This document shows, piece after piece, positions 25,480 through 33,154 of a stretch of DNA of 64,000 bases. The DNA is from Geomonas oryzae (GTDB lineage Bacteria; Desulfobacterota; Desulfuromonadia; Geobacterales; Geobacteraceae). The notes under the pieces were generated by a model. It was not told the DNA's origin. It made no database searches and was given only the letters and a program-made list of their open reading frames with translations. The stretch lies in assembly GCF_004117875.1 (NCBI RefSeq), contig NZ_RAHW01000002.1:62001-126000 (forward strand), given 5' to 3'. Position 1 is the first letter of the stretch. Each line of letters opens with the position of its first letter. A program made the translations under genes and the position numbers.

Positions 25480-25487
25480 CGCCGCAC

Positions 25488-26117
25488 CTAAAGAACACCT
25501 TCCTTGCGGAGCGCCTTGACCACCTTGCCGGCCAACTCCTTGCCGACGCGGGTCACCTTCTCCGGTTCGGTCGCCTCGACGGTCCCGGCCCAGAGCAGCT
25601 TGTCCGATCGTGCATCGAAGAGGTTCACCTGCATGGTGGCGATGTCGTAGGTGGTCACGTAGGTCGGCCCGTACATGGCCATGGAGCGGTAATAGCCGGG
25701 GAAATCCCAGTCCGGGAAGGCGGGCGGGTACCAGTAGCCGGGGTACGGCGTGGCGACGGCGCTCGGCTGCACCGTGGTCTGGCGCTCGACCTTGATGGTC
25801 TGCACGGTAAGAACGGCCTGCGCCCCGACCCGTCTCACGGCGCGGTCCAGCGCGTACCAGTCGGGAAGCGCATTGCCAGGGATGACCGAGTAGCTCGCGA
25901 CCCCTTCGACGCCGTGGCGGCTCAGTTCGCTCACCAGGGTGTCCTCGTACACCACGCGGCTCGACTGTTTCGGGGCGAACCCGACCACCAGCACCTTGCG
26001 GATCCCTTCGCCGCGCAGCGTGGGGTTGCGCCAGGTATCGACCATCGAGACCGAGGCGCAGGAGCAAAGCATGGCGGTGAGGCAGATAAGGACGGCTATC
26101 CTGAGCATGTTACGCAT
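25488..26117 (-). CDS. DUF4136-like lipoprotein
   Basis: A 209-residue predicted outer- or inner-membrane lipoprotein. The signal peptide RIAVLICLTAMLCSC ends in a lipobox with Cys as the modified residue. The mature part starts SVSMVDTWRNPTLRG and includes VLVVGFAP and a central Pro/Tyr-rich stretch (YPGYWYPPAFPDWDFPGYY), then NLFDARSDKLLWAGTVEA, the pattern of the DUF4136 family. The ATG at 26117 is set by GGAGGTG with six-base spacing; the longer frame adds an unlikely Cys-rich leader. Function is unknown. It is divergent from the universal stress gene. Confidence 0.8.
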   Translation of the reverse strand: MRNMLRIAVLICLTAMLCSCASVSMVDTWRNPTLRGEGIRKVLVVGFAPKQSSRVVYEDTLVSELSRHGVEGVASYSVIPGNALPDWYALDRAVRRVGAQAVLTVQTIKVERQTTVQPSAVATPYPGYWYPPAFPDWDFPGYYRSMAMYGPTYVTTYDIATMQVNLFDARSDKLLWAGTVEATEPEKVTRVGKELAGKVVKALRKEGVL

Positions 26118-26204
26118 GTGACACCTCCGACAACAGGCTGAAGTTTTCGTGATCACGGCGGCTCATCCGGTGCCCGGGCAAAAGACCCGAATACTTATAC
26201 CAAG

Positions 26205-26232
26205 TTGCTGCGGGTTGGCAATCGTATATACT
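26205..26232 (+). promoter_or_regulatory. Probable promoter of the uspA-type/rubredoxin operon
   Basis: TTGCTG (26205-26210), 16-base spacer, TATACT (26227-26232), about 65 bases before the start at 26297. The -10 box is good, the -35 only partial. Confidence 0.5.
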
Positions 26233-26296
26233 GGGTGGGTCTCGTCGGCCGAAAGCCCGGACCCGGGGCCACATCCACCAAATCAGGAGGCAAGCG

Positions 26297-26779
26297 ATGG
26301 AAAATTTCAAACGCGTTCTCGTGGTAAACAGGATGAGTGAGTACTGTCGGGATGCGGTGCAGGCGGGGATCTCGATTGCCAGGAAGTACGGCTCGGAGCT
26401 CATGGTGCTGCATATCGCCACCAGCACGGAAGGAACCTTGAGCATGGCGGGGGGTGCGCTGAACGCCCCGAGCGCCATTCCCGACGAGGTGAAGAACTAC
26501 GCGAGCACCCAGGAGCGTGCAAAGGACGAGTTGGAACAGATGATCGGACAGGAGATCCGGTCGGGACTGCCGATCAAGGTGATCATCAAGGAAGGCAAAC
26601 CGGTTGACGAGATCGTGCAGACGGTGAAAGACGAGCGGATCGACCTGATGGTGCTCCTTTCCCACGAGGAGGGCCGCCTGGAGCACATGCTCTTCGGACG
26701 GGACAACGACGCCGTCCTGCGCAGGATGCCTTGCAGCATCCTGCTCATAAAGCGCGAACCCGAATCGGTCGAGTGGTAG
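26297..26779 (+). CDS. Universal stress protein family (UspA) protein
   Basis: A 160-residue cytoplasmic Usp-fold protein: KRVLVVNRMSE at the first strand, ELMVLHIAT, IKVIIKEGKPVDEIVQTVKDERIDLMVL, and RRMPCSILLIKRE at the end. The nucleotide loop that normally reads G-x2-G-x9-G-S/T is altered (EEGRLEHMLFGRDND): the GS/T is replaced, so ATP binding is doubtful. AGGAGG precedes the ATG. A rubredoxin gene follows 25 bases downstream and the pair ends at a strong terminator. Probably a stress or redox related operon. Confidence 0.9.
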   Translation: MENFKRVLVVNRMSEYCRDAVQAGISIARKYGSELMVLHIATSTEGTLSMAGGALNAPSAIPDEVKNYASTQERAKDELEQMIGQEIRSGLPIKVIIKEGKPVDEIVQTVKDERIDLMVLLSHEEGRLEHMLFGRDNDAVLRRMPCSILLIKREPESVEW

Positions 26780-26804
26780 TCGCGGAGGCGACGGGAGAAT
26801 GCCC

Positions 26805-26978
26805 ATGCAGAGATGGATCTGTACCATCTGTCAGTACGTTTACGACCCTGCCGAAGGTGATCCTGTCAACGATGTCCCGCCTGATGTATCCTTCGAAGAA
26901 CTGCTCCCTGACTGGCACTGCCCCGTGTGCGAGGCGGCCAAGAGCTTCTTCGAGCCCCTGGCGGAAGAACCGCACTGA
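26805..26978 (+). CDS. Rubredoxin
   Basis: A 57-residue protein with the complete rubredoxin pattern: C6-T-I-C9, YVYDPAEGDP, a PPDVSFEELLPDW segment, then C39-P-V-C42. The four cysteines bind a single iron for one-electron transfer. The first knuckle has Gln after the second Cys instead of the usual Gly. Two in-frame ATGs exist (26799 and 26805); the second has GGGAGA at proper spacing. It follows the universal stress gene in the same operon and is followed by a strong terminator. Likely role: electron supply to an oxygen or peroxide reductase or another redox partner. Confidence 0.92.
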   Translation: MQRWICTICQYVYDPAEGDPVNDVPPDVSFEELLPDWHCPVCEAAKSFFEPLAEEPH

Positions 26979-27014
26979 CAAAAGCGAAATTACCGGCTGG
27001 ACGAACAACCTGCG

Positions 27015-27045
27015 GAGCAGGTCTTATGACCTGCTCTTCTTTTTG
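27015..27045 (+). terminator. Rho-independent terminator after rubredoxin
   Basis: Perfect 9-bp stem GAGCAGGTC/GACCTGCTC with a TTAT loop, followed by TTCTTTTT. It also overlaps the 3' end of the convergent small gene, whose stop codon lies in the stem, so it may be used in both directions. Confidence 0.85.
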
Positions 27046-27284
27046 AGACCTGCCTCACTTTGGCGTGGCGCTCTCACAGTCGGCAACTCCTGGAACCGCT
27101 CAGACTCCGGATGTTTGCAGACTACGTCATAGCCGACCGGCAGGGCGTAGCCGCACTCGGTCTCGTCGAGGCAGCAGTAAAAAAGCTCCCTGCCTAGTCC
27201 GGGCATCACGGCACCGACGCTGCTGGTCCTGCAGTCGTCGTAGCGGTCACCTCTTTTTCGGCATCGACTTTTGACAATGGCCAT
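27024..27284 (-). CDS. Small Cys-containing protein of unknown function
   Basis: An 86-residue protein that I do not recognise. The first half has regularly spaced cysteines (C8, C18, C37, C38, C44) with ELFYCCLDETEC and later VVCKHPE, suggesting metal or redox chemistry; the C terminus is basic (LKKKSRS). It is supported as a real gene by GGAGAGGG before the ATG and by a good promoter at 27316-27343 at the right distance. The stop codon falls inside the stem of the convergent rubredoxin terminator. No signal peptide or membrane segment is evident. Confidence 0.7.
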   Translation of the reverse strand: MAIVKSRCRKRGDRYDDCRTSSVGAVMPGLGRELFYCCLDETECGYALPVGYDVVCKHPESERFQELPTVRAPRQSEAGLKKKSRS

Positions 27285-27315
27285 GGCGCCCTCTCCTGGT
27301 TGCGTAGTGCGGGAG

Positions 27316-27343
27316 AGTATAATAAAAATTCCTTAACTGTAAA
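27316..27343 (-). promoter_or_regulatory. Promoter of the small Cys-containing gene
   Basis: On the minus strand, TTTACA (27343-27338), 16-base spacer, TATACT (27321-27316). The gene start lies about 32 bases beyond the -10 box. Confidence 0.6.
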
Positions 27344-27394
27344 CCCGGTCGGCAAAAAAGCCGGAAAGAGTGCGCGGCACCGGAACCACACCAG

Positions 27395-28075
27395 ATGACC
27401 ATCCTGCAAGCCAACGAGATCACGAAAAAGTACCGCATCGGCAACCGGGACATCACCGTCCTAGACAGCGTCACCCTGGAGGTGGCCCAAGGAGAATTCC
27501 TGGTGGTGAAGGGTGAGAGCGGCAGCGGCAAGTCGACGCTCCTCACCATCCTCTCGGGCCTGGACCGCCCGGACCGCGGCCGCATCTCAATCGAGGGGCG
27601 CGACATCACCGACCTGGACGAAGATGCCTTAGCCCCCCTTAGAAACAGCGCCTTCGGCTTCGTCTTCCAGTCCTTCCATCTGGTCCCCTCCCTTAGCGCG
27701 CTGGAAAACGTCATGTTCCCGGCCGAGCTCAAGGGGGACAAGGAGGCGCGCACCAAGGCGCTTGCCCTTCTCGACCGGGTAGGCTTAGCACACCGGGTCG
27801 CCAGCTTCCCGCACCAGCTCTCGGGAGGGGAGAAACAGCGCTGCGCCATCTGCCGGGCGCTTATCAACGCCCCGCGCCTCATCTTCGCCGACGAGCCTAC
27901 CGGCAACCTCGATTCCGCGAACGGCGAGGCGATCCTCGCCCTTTTGCTGGAATTGCAGCGCGAGCGCGGCACCACCATGATCCTCGTCACCCACAGCCCG
28001 GAAATAGCCAAAAGCGCCGACCGGGTGATCACGCTGAAAGACGGCCGGATCGTCACGGGCGCCGACCATGGTTAA
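27395..28075 (+). CDS. ybbA: ABC transporter ATP-binding protein (YbbA/LolD type)
   Basis: A 226-residue ATPase of the MacB/LolD/FtsE group. Walker A is GESGSGKST, Q-loop FVFQSFHLVPSLSALENV, signature LSGGEKQR, Walker B RLIFADEPTGNLD, and H-loop LVTHSPE. It overlaps the permease gene by eight bases, so the two are translated together. The ribosome site is weak (CCGGA). The ATPase-permease-TesA grouping mirrors E. coli ybbA-ybbP next to tesA, supporting the name; the substrate is not established, possibly lipids or lipoproteins. Confidence 0.87.
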   Translation: MTILQANEITKKYRIGNRDITVLDSVTLEVAQGEFLVVKGESGSGKSTLLTILSGLDRPDRGRISIEGRDITDLDEDALAPLRNSAFGFVFQSFHLVPSLSALENVMFPAELKGDKEARTKALALLDRVGLAHRVASFPHQLSGGEKQRCAICRALINAPRLIFADEPTGNLDSANGEAILALLLELQRERGTTMILVTHSPEIAKSADRVITLKDGRIVTGADHG

Positions 28076-30566
28076 CACCCGCTTCATCCTGCGCCAGATG
28101 ACCGGCGCGAAACGCCAGTGCGCCGTCTTCATCCTCTGCGTCGCCCTCTCCATGGTCACCCTCGTCTCCTTGGGCAGCTTCAGGGAGAGCGTCGACCGCT
28201 CGCTCTTGCGCGACGCCCAGTCGCTGCACGCCGGCGACATCATCGTCAGGTCGCACGCCCCCCTACCCGCTCCCCTCGAGAATGAAATCGCGCGGCTCGT
28301 TCGGTCCGGTGAGCTGAAAAGCGCCCGCTACTGGGACTTTTACACCGTGGTCCAGAAAGCAAAGGATGAAGGATCGCTTCTGTGCGACGTGAAGGTAGCG
28401 GAGCCCGCATACCCCTTTTACGGGCAGGTGACGCTTCGTTCCGGCCGTCCGCTTAAAGAGGTGCTGAAAGCCGGGAGCGCGGTCGTCGAGCAGCAGTTCC
28501 TGGACCGTTTGCAGGTGCGTCTGGGGGATGCCGTCAAGGTCGGCAACGCGACGCTCATCGTGCGCGACGTGGTGCTCGCCGAGCCGGACCGGCCGGTGAA
28601 CTTCTTCTCGCTTGGTCCGCGCGTTTTCGTAGCCGCCGCCGATCGCGAGACACTCGGGCTGATCGGGCTAGGCAGCCGGGTCGATCACGTGACCCTTCTG
28701 CAGCTCGCAGACCAGGGAAAGCTCGATGCGACGGCGGAGCGCCTGGGCAAGCTGGCCGACCAGTCCCGGGTGCGCGTGGAGACCTACCGGAACGCCGGCT
28801 CCCGGGTGAAGCGCTTCTTCGACAACCTCCTTTTCTTCCTGAACCTGAGCGGCATCTTCACCCTGCTCCTCTCCGGCTTCGGGATCCAGAGCACGCTTTT
28901 CGCCCTCCTTAAGGAACAGGAGAAGACCATAGCGGTGATGAAGGCCCTCGGTGCCGGAAGCCGTTTCATCATCGGGCACTTCCTCGCCCTGACCCTGGTG
29001 CTCGGTTTCATCGGGTCCCTCCTTGGGCTTTGCGGCAGCGTCTTCCTGCAGCATCTGCTTCCCGCGCTTTTCAGCGGCCTCATCCCTGCGCGGGTGACGT
29101 TGCAGATCTCGTTCAACGCCGTCTGGCAGGGGATGTCGATAGGCCTCATGGCGGTATTGCTTTTCACCGCCCTCCCCCTGTACCGCCTGAAGGAAGTGAA
29201 GCCGCGCGCCATCTTCGGAAAGGAGGAGACGACCGCCCTATGGAGCCGCTCCACCTGGCTCATCGCCGGTGCGGGGACCCTTTTTTTCCTCGGCATGGTG
29301 CTGGTGCGGCTGCGCGACCTGAAGACGGGGCTCTACTTCATGGCCGCACTGGTACTCCTCATTCTCGTATCCTACCTGCTTGCCGGTCTGGCGTTGCACC
29401 TGCTCAGAAGGAGCGCTCCGGGAAACCTCGTGCTGCGGCAGGCGTTGAAGGGGCTCTTCCGGCCGCACAACGCGACCCTCTCCATCATGGTCACGCTCTC
29501 GGCGGCACTCGGCGTCATCTTCTCGATAACCCTGGTGGAGAAGAACCTCGACGCCTCCTTCATCGAATCGTTCCCCCCGGGGGCACCAAACGTCTTCCTG
29601 ATCGACATCCAGGCAGGGCAGAAGGACGAGGTCGCCGGTCTTCTCGGCCCAGGCGCCACTTACTACCCCACCGTCAAGGGGACGGTGAGCGCCATCAACG
29701 GAGCGGTCATCGATCCGGAAAAGGAGCGGCAGTCGCGGGGAGACAACCTCGGCCGCGAGATGAACCTGACCTACCGGAACGGGCTTTTGTCCGACGAGAA
29801 GATCGTGTCGGGGCAAACCCTGTTCAGGAAGGACTGGGGCGACGCCATGCAGGTCTCCGTGCTGGACACCGTGCTCAAGATGCACGAGATGAAGGTGGGC
29901 GACCGCATCACCTTCCGGATCCAGGGGGTGCCGATGACCGCGCGGGTTGCCAGCATCAGGACCCGCGCCAGCAGCGGCTTCACCCCGTTTTTTTATTTCG
30001 TCTTTCCCGAGCAGGCGCTCTCCGACGCGCCGCACACGATCTTCGCGGCAGTGCGCGTGGACAAACGGAAGATTTCCGCGTTGCAGAACCAGGTGGTGGC
30101 CCGTTTCCCCAACGTCAACGTGATCGATCTTACCGAGACCGCCCAGCTCTTCGGCAGGATCATGGGGAAGCTCTCCACCATCGTCCGATTCTTCACCTCG
30201 TTCAGCATCGTCGCCGGGGTGTTGATCGTGGTAGGTTCCGTGTTCGCCACCCGATATGCGCGCATACAGGAAGCCATTTATTTCACCGTTTTGGGAGCGA
30301 GGAGGCGGTTCGTGCTCGGCGTATTTGCCGTGGAGAACCTTGTGATCGGCAGTGTAAGCGGGTTCATCGCCCTGTTGATGTCCCAGGTTGCCAGCCGGCT
30401 GATCTGCACGAAGGGTCTGGACATGGCCTATGCCCCCTATCCCGTCGACAGCCTCTTGCTGGTGGCGGCGACCACCGCGCTGGTAGAAGTGGTTGCGCTG
30501 GCCGCAACAATCCCCCTGGTCCGTCAAAAGCCGGTGATCTTCCTCCGCGAGCAAACCGATGAATAG
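28068..30566 (+). CDS. ybbP: ABC transporter permease with two FtsX domains (YbbP type)
   Basis: An 832-residue membrane protein. One helix near the N terminus (~20-40) is followed by a periplasmic region, a triple-helix FtsX block (~265-385, GIFTLLLSGFGIQSTLFAL), a further pair of helices near 405-455, a second large extracytoplasmic region, and a C-terminal FtsX block (~715-815, VRFFTSFSIVAGVLIVVGS). This duplicated layout and length are those of YbbP-like permeases that work with a LolD-type ATPase. It starts inside the ATPase gene. Probable function is extraction or transfer of a hydrophobic substrate across or out of the inner membrane. Confidence 0.87.
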   Translation: MVNTRFILRQMTGAKRQCAVFILCVALSMVTLVSLGSFRESVDRSLLRDAQSLHAGDIIVRSHAPLPAPLENEIARLVRSGELKSARYWDFYTVVQKAKDEGSLLCDVKVAEPAYPFYGQVTLRSGRPLKEVLKAGSAVVEQQFLDRLQVRLGDAVKVGNATLIVRDVVLAEPDRPVNFFSLGPRVFVAAADRETLGLIGLGSRVDHVTLLQLADQGKLDATAERLGKLADQSRVRVETYRNAGSRVKRFFDNLLFFLNLSGIFTLLLSGFGIQSTLFALLKEQEKTIAVMKALGAGSRFIIGHFLALTLVLGFIGSLLGLCGSVFLQHLLPALFSGLIPARVTLQISFNAVWQGMSIGLMAVLLFTALPLYRLKEVKPRAIFGKEETTALWSRSTWLIAGAGTLFFLGMVLVRLRDLKTGLYFMAALVLLILVSYLLAGLALHLLRRSAPGNLVLRQALKGLFRPHNATLSIMVTLSAALGVIFSITLVEKNLDASFIESFPPGAPNVFLIDIQAGQKDEVAGLLGPGATYYPTVKGTVSAINGAVIDPEKERQSRGDNLGREMNLTYRNGLLSDEKIVSGQTLFRKDWGDAMQVSVLDTVLKMHEMKVGDRITFRIQGVPMTARVASIRTRASSGFTPFFYFVFPEQALSDAPHTIFAAVRVDKRKISALQNQVVARFPNVNVIDLTETAQLFGRIMGKLSTIVRFFTSFSIVAGVLIVVGSVFATRYARIQEAIYFTVLGARRRFVLGVFAVENLVIGSVSGFIALLMSQVASRLICTKGLDMAYAPYPVDSLLLVAATTALVEVVALAATIPLVRQKPVIFLREQTDE

Positions 30567-30581
30567 TCGTCGTTCAAAAGT

Positions 30582-30629
30582 TTTCCCATTATTCCCAGGC
30601 CTCCCATTAATCCCATAATTCCCATCCCA
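30582..30629 (+). repeat. Degenerate CCCATTA-type short tandem repeat
   Basis: The spacer before tesA holds five to six units around CCCATTAT/CCCATAAT/CCCATCCC, partly in mirror orientation. It lies just before the AAGGAG of tesA and might affect mRNA structure; otherwise it is non-coding. Confidence 0.5.
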
Positions 30630-30650
30630 GCCTTTAAAGGAGCCCCACCC

Positions 30651-31328
30651 ATGCGCCACCCCACCCCCCGCCAACTGCTCACCCTCTTCACCCTAACCCT
30701 CTGCTCGACCATGGGTGTGGGCCCCGCCATCGCCGCCGGCACCGCGAAGCCCGCGGCAACCTCCTCAAAGGGCACCATAGTCGCCTTCGGCGACAGCCTC
30801 ACCGCAGGCTACGGCGTTGCCGAAAGCGACTCCTACCCCGCGCAATTGCAGCGCAAGCTGCATGACAACGGGCTTCAGTGGACCGTGATCAACGCAGGCA
30901 TCAGCGGCGAGACAAGCTCCGGAGCGCTTGCCCGCGTCGACTGGGTCATGAAGCTCAAACCCGATATCGTCATCCTGGAAACCGGCGCCAACGACGGCCT
31001 GCGCGGGCAGGACCCGGAGCTCACCCGGAAGAACCTCGACAGCATCATCACGAAGCTACAGTCCAAAAACGTGGTCGTGGTGCTCGCCGGAATGCGCATG
31101 CTGAAAAACCTGGGTCCCGCCTACACGAGCAAGTTCGCCGAGGTGTACCGACGCGTCGCCAAGGAGCACAAGACCATCCTGATCCCCTTTTTCCTGGACA
31201 AGGTCGCGGGCAAGGAAGGGCTAAACCTCTCAGACGGCGTCCATCCGACCGGCAAGGGGTACGCCATCGTGACCGAAAACATCTACCCCTATGTCATCAA
31301 GGCGATAAGTCAGAAGACGCGGCGCTGA
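30651..31328 (+). CDS. tesA: SGNH/GDSL lysophospholipase-thioesterase (TesA type)
   Basis: A 225-residue periplasmic hydrolase. An N-terminal signal peptide (TLFTLTLCSTMGVGPAIAA) precedes the mature enzyme. The catalytic Ser is in FGDSLTAGYG, the oxyanion Gly/Asn blocks are NAGISGETSSG and ETGANDGLRG, and the Asp/His pair is in DGVHPTGKG. This is the pattern of E. coli TesA, a thioesterase I/protease I/lysophospholipase L1. AAGGAG precedes the ATG. It follows the ybbA-ybbP pair in the same direction; the E. coli genes are divergent. Whether it acts on products of the lipid cluster next door is unknown. Confidence 0.92.
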   Translation: MRHPTPRQLLTLFTLTLCSTMGVGPAIAAGTAKPAATSSKGTIVAFGDSLTAGYGVAESDSYPAQLQRKLHDNGLQWTVINAGISGETSSGALARVDWVMKLKPDIVILETGANDGLRGQDPELTRKNLDSIITKLQSKNVVVVLAGMRMLKNLGPAYTSKFAEVYRRVAKEHKTILIPFFLDKVAGKEGLNLSDGVHPTGKGYAIVTENIYPYVIKAISQKTRR

Positions 31329-31381
31329 CCATTCGGAAACGGCTAAAAGTTGCCCTGAACCCGCGTCTTCTCTTGCTTTTT
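31313..31381 (+). terminator. Long-loop hairpin terminator after tesA
   Basis: A perfect 10-bp stem, GAAGACGCGG (31313-31322) with CCGCGTCTTC (31361-31370), begins inside the last codons of tesA, has a 38-base loop and is followed by a T-rich run, TCTTGCTTTTT. It would separate tesA from the pfa genes. Confidence 0.5.
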
Positions 31382-31398
31382 CGCTCGATTTAATGTAC

Positions 31399-31423
31399 AG
31401 ATGCTCTGTTAAACTGGGCATCT
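31399..31423 (+). promoter_or_regulatory. Inverted repeat in the pfa leader
   Basis: AGATGC (31399-31404) and GCATCT (31418-31423) form a perfect 6-bp inverted repeat spanning 25 bases in the pfaD upstream region. It could be an operator. I see no confident -35/-10 pair in 31382-31540. Confidence 0.3.
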
Positions 31424-31540
31424 TTGCTTACAGTCGGTGGACCAGTCTCCTCAACTCCCGACTCTTGTCCTTCTGCCGATTCAACACCTTTACGCCACCG
31501 CAATTCCGCTGCTGATTCGCTGGCAACAGGAGAATCCCGT

Positions 31541-33154
31541 TTGGATCTTTTTTCACTTCAGGGCGATGCAAGCGTTCGCTCTGCCAGACCCGACAGTTTC
31601 GAGCCTGACGCTATGAGCCTCAACGACGCGCTTCGTGAGATACGCCATCCCCTGTACCTGCAGAAGAAAGACGGTCGCCTCGTCCCAAACCTTGGGAGTG
31701 CCGAGGGACTGACTTCCTTCGCCGGATACGCCCCCGCGTGCCTCCCGGAAAACCTGGGCGACCCGTCCTTTTGCCGTGAGCTCGGCATCCGCTACCCATA
31801 CCTGGGCGGCTCCATGGCCAAAGGGATCAGTTCCGCCGCCATGGCCGAAGAACTTGGGCGCGCCGGCATGCTCGGCTTCTTCGGCGCAGCCGGACTCCCG
31901 ATAGCGAAGGTCGCCGAAACGGCCGACCGCCTGAAGGCTTCCTTGGGCGACATCCCGTACGGCTTCAACCTGATCCATTCCCCGCACGAGCCCGAACTCG
32001 AGAAGGAACTGGCCGAGCTATACATCCAAAAGGGTGTCCGCATCATCGAGGCGTCGGCGTTCCTCGGCCTCACGCTCCCCCTGGTTCGCTACCGCCTGCA
32101 CGGCATCCATCGCGCCGCGGACGGAAGCATCGTCACGCCGAACCGGATCATCGCCAAGGTTTCGCGCGAGGAGCTCGCCGCCAAGTTCTTCGCCCCCGCC
32201 CCGGAAAAGCTCCTGCGCGCGCTGGTGGAGAACGGCTCCATCACGCCCGAGCAAGCCGAGCTCGCCGCCCATGTCCCCCTGGCCCAGGACGTGACCGCCG
32301 AGGCGGATTCCGGCGGGCATACCGACAACCGCCCCGCCATGGCGCTCTTCCCGACCATCCTCTCGCTCGCCGCGCGCCTGGAGCGCCAGTACGGCTACGA
32401 CTGCCGCCTGCGCGTCGGTCTCGGCGGCGGCATCTCGACCCCGGCGTCCTGCGCTGCAGCATTCGCCATGGGAGCAGCCTACGTCATGACCGGTTCCGTC
32501 AACCAGGCCTGCGTCGAGTCCGGCACCTCCGATACCGTGCGCGCCCTTCTGGCAGGCACCCGCCAGGCCGACGTCACCATGGCCCCAGCCGCCGACATGT
32601 TCGAGATGGGGGTCACCGTTCAGGTCCTCAAACGCGGCACCATGTTCCCGATGCGGGCCGCGAAACTCTACGAGATCTACCGCGCCTACGGCAGCCTCGA
32701 GGAGATCCCGGCGCCAGAGCGCGAGAAGCTGGAAAAGACCATGTTCCTCGCGCCGCTCGAGGAGATCTGGCGCGGCACCCGGGACTACTTCCTGAAGCGC
32801 GACCCGTCCCAGGTCGAGCGCAGCGAGCGCGATCCCAAGCACAAGATGGCGCTCGTCTTCCGCTGGTACCTCGGCATGGGCGCCCACTGGGCGAAGGACG
32901 GCGTGGAAAACCGCAAGATGGACTACCAGGTATGGTGCGGCCCCGCGATGGGGGCCTTCAACGAATGGACCGCGGGCACCTTCCTGGAGACGCCCGCCGA
33001 GCGCAGGATCGTCACCGTAGCGCTCAACATCCTGCACGGTGCGGCGCACCTTACCCGTGCCAACTTCCTGCGCGCCCAGGGGATCGAGCTCAAACAGGAA
33101 GAGATCGCACCGCAACCTCTCGATATCGCACAAATCAAGGAGTACCTTTGTTGA
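31541..33154 (+). CDS. pfaD: PUFA synthase enoyl reductase (PfaD type)
   Basis: A 537-residue FMN-dependent enoyl reductase of the 2-nitropropane-dioxygenase-like fold, as used by PUFA synthases and trans-AT polyketide synthases. Family signs are LREIRHPLYL near the N terminus, GGSMAKGISSAAMAEELG, the GGHTDNRPA segment, VGLGGGISTPASCAAAFAMGA and FEMGVTVQVLKRGTMFPMRA. The frame is open further upstream, but I place the start at the TTG at 31541 because AGGAG lies eight bases before it and the length then matches PfaD. The last codon overlaps the TTG start of pfaA. It reduces the enoyl intermediates at selected steps in the polyunsaturated chain assembly. Confidence 0.92.
   Translation: MDLFSLQGDASVRSARPDSFEPDAMSLNDALREIRHPLYLQKKDGRLVPNLGSAEGLTSFAGYAPACLPENLGDPSFCRELGIRYPYLGGSMAKGISSAAMAEELGRAGMLGFFGAAGLPIAKVAETADRLKASLGDIPYGFNLIHSPHEPELEKELAELYIQKGVRIIEASAFLGLTLPLVRYRLHGIHRAADGSIVTPNRIIAKVSREELAAKFFAPAPEKLLRALVENGSITPEQAELAAHVPLAQDVTAEADSGGHTDNRPAMALFPTILSLAARLERQYGYDCRLRVGLGGGISTPASCAAAFAMGAAYVMTGSVNQACVESGTSDTVRALLAGTRQADVTMAPAADMFEMGVTVQVLKRGTMFPMRAAKLYEIYRAYGSLEEIPAPEREKLEKTMFLAPLEEIWRGTRDYFLKRDPSQVERSERDPKHKMALVFRWYLGMGAHWAKDGVENRKMDYQVWCGPAMGAFNEWTAGTFLETPAERRIVTVALNILHGAAHLTRANFLRAQGIELKQEEIAPQPLDIAQIKEYLC

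Noticed and set aside
25480-26067. N-terminal extension of the glycosylase frame
   Set aside because: It lies in another frame of the lipoprotein gene and is Arg/Gly/His-rich; the glycosylase homology begins only at 25479.
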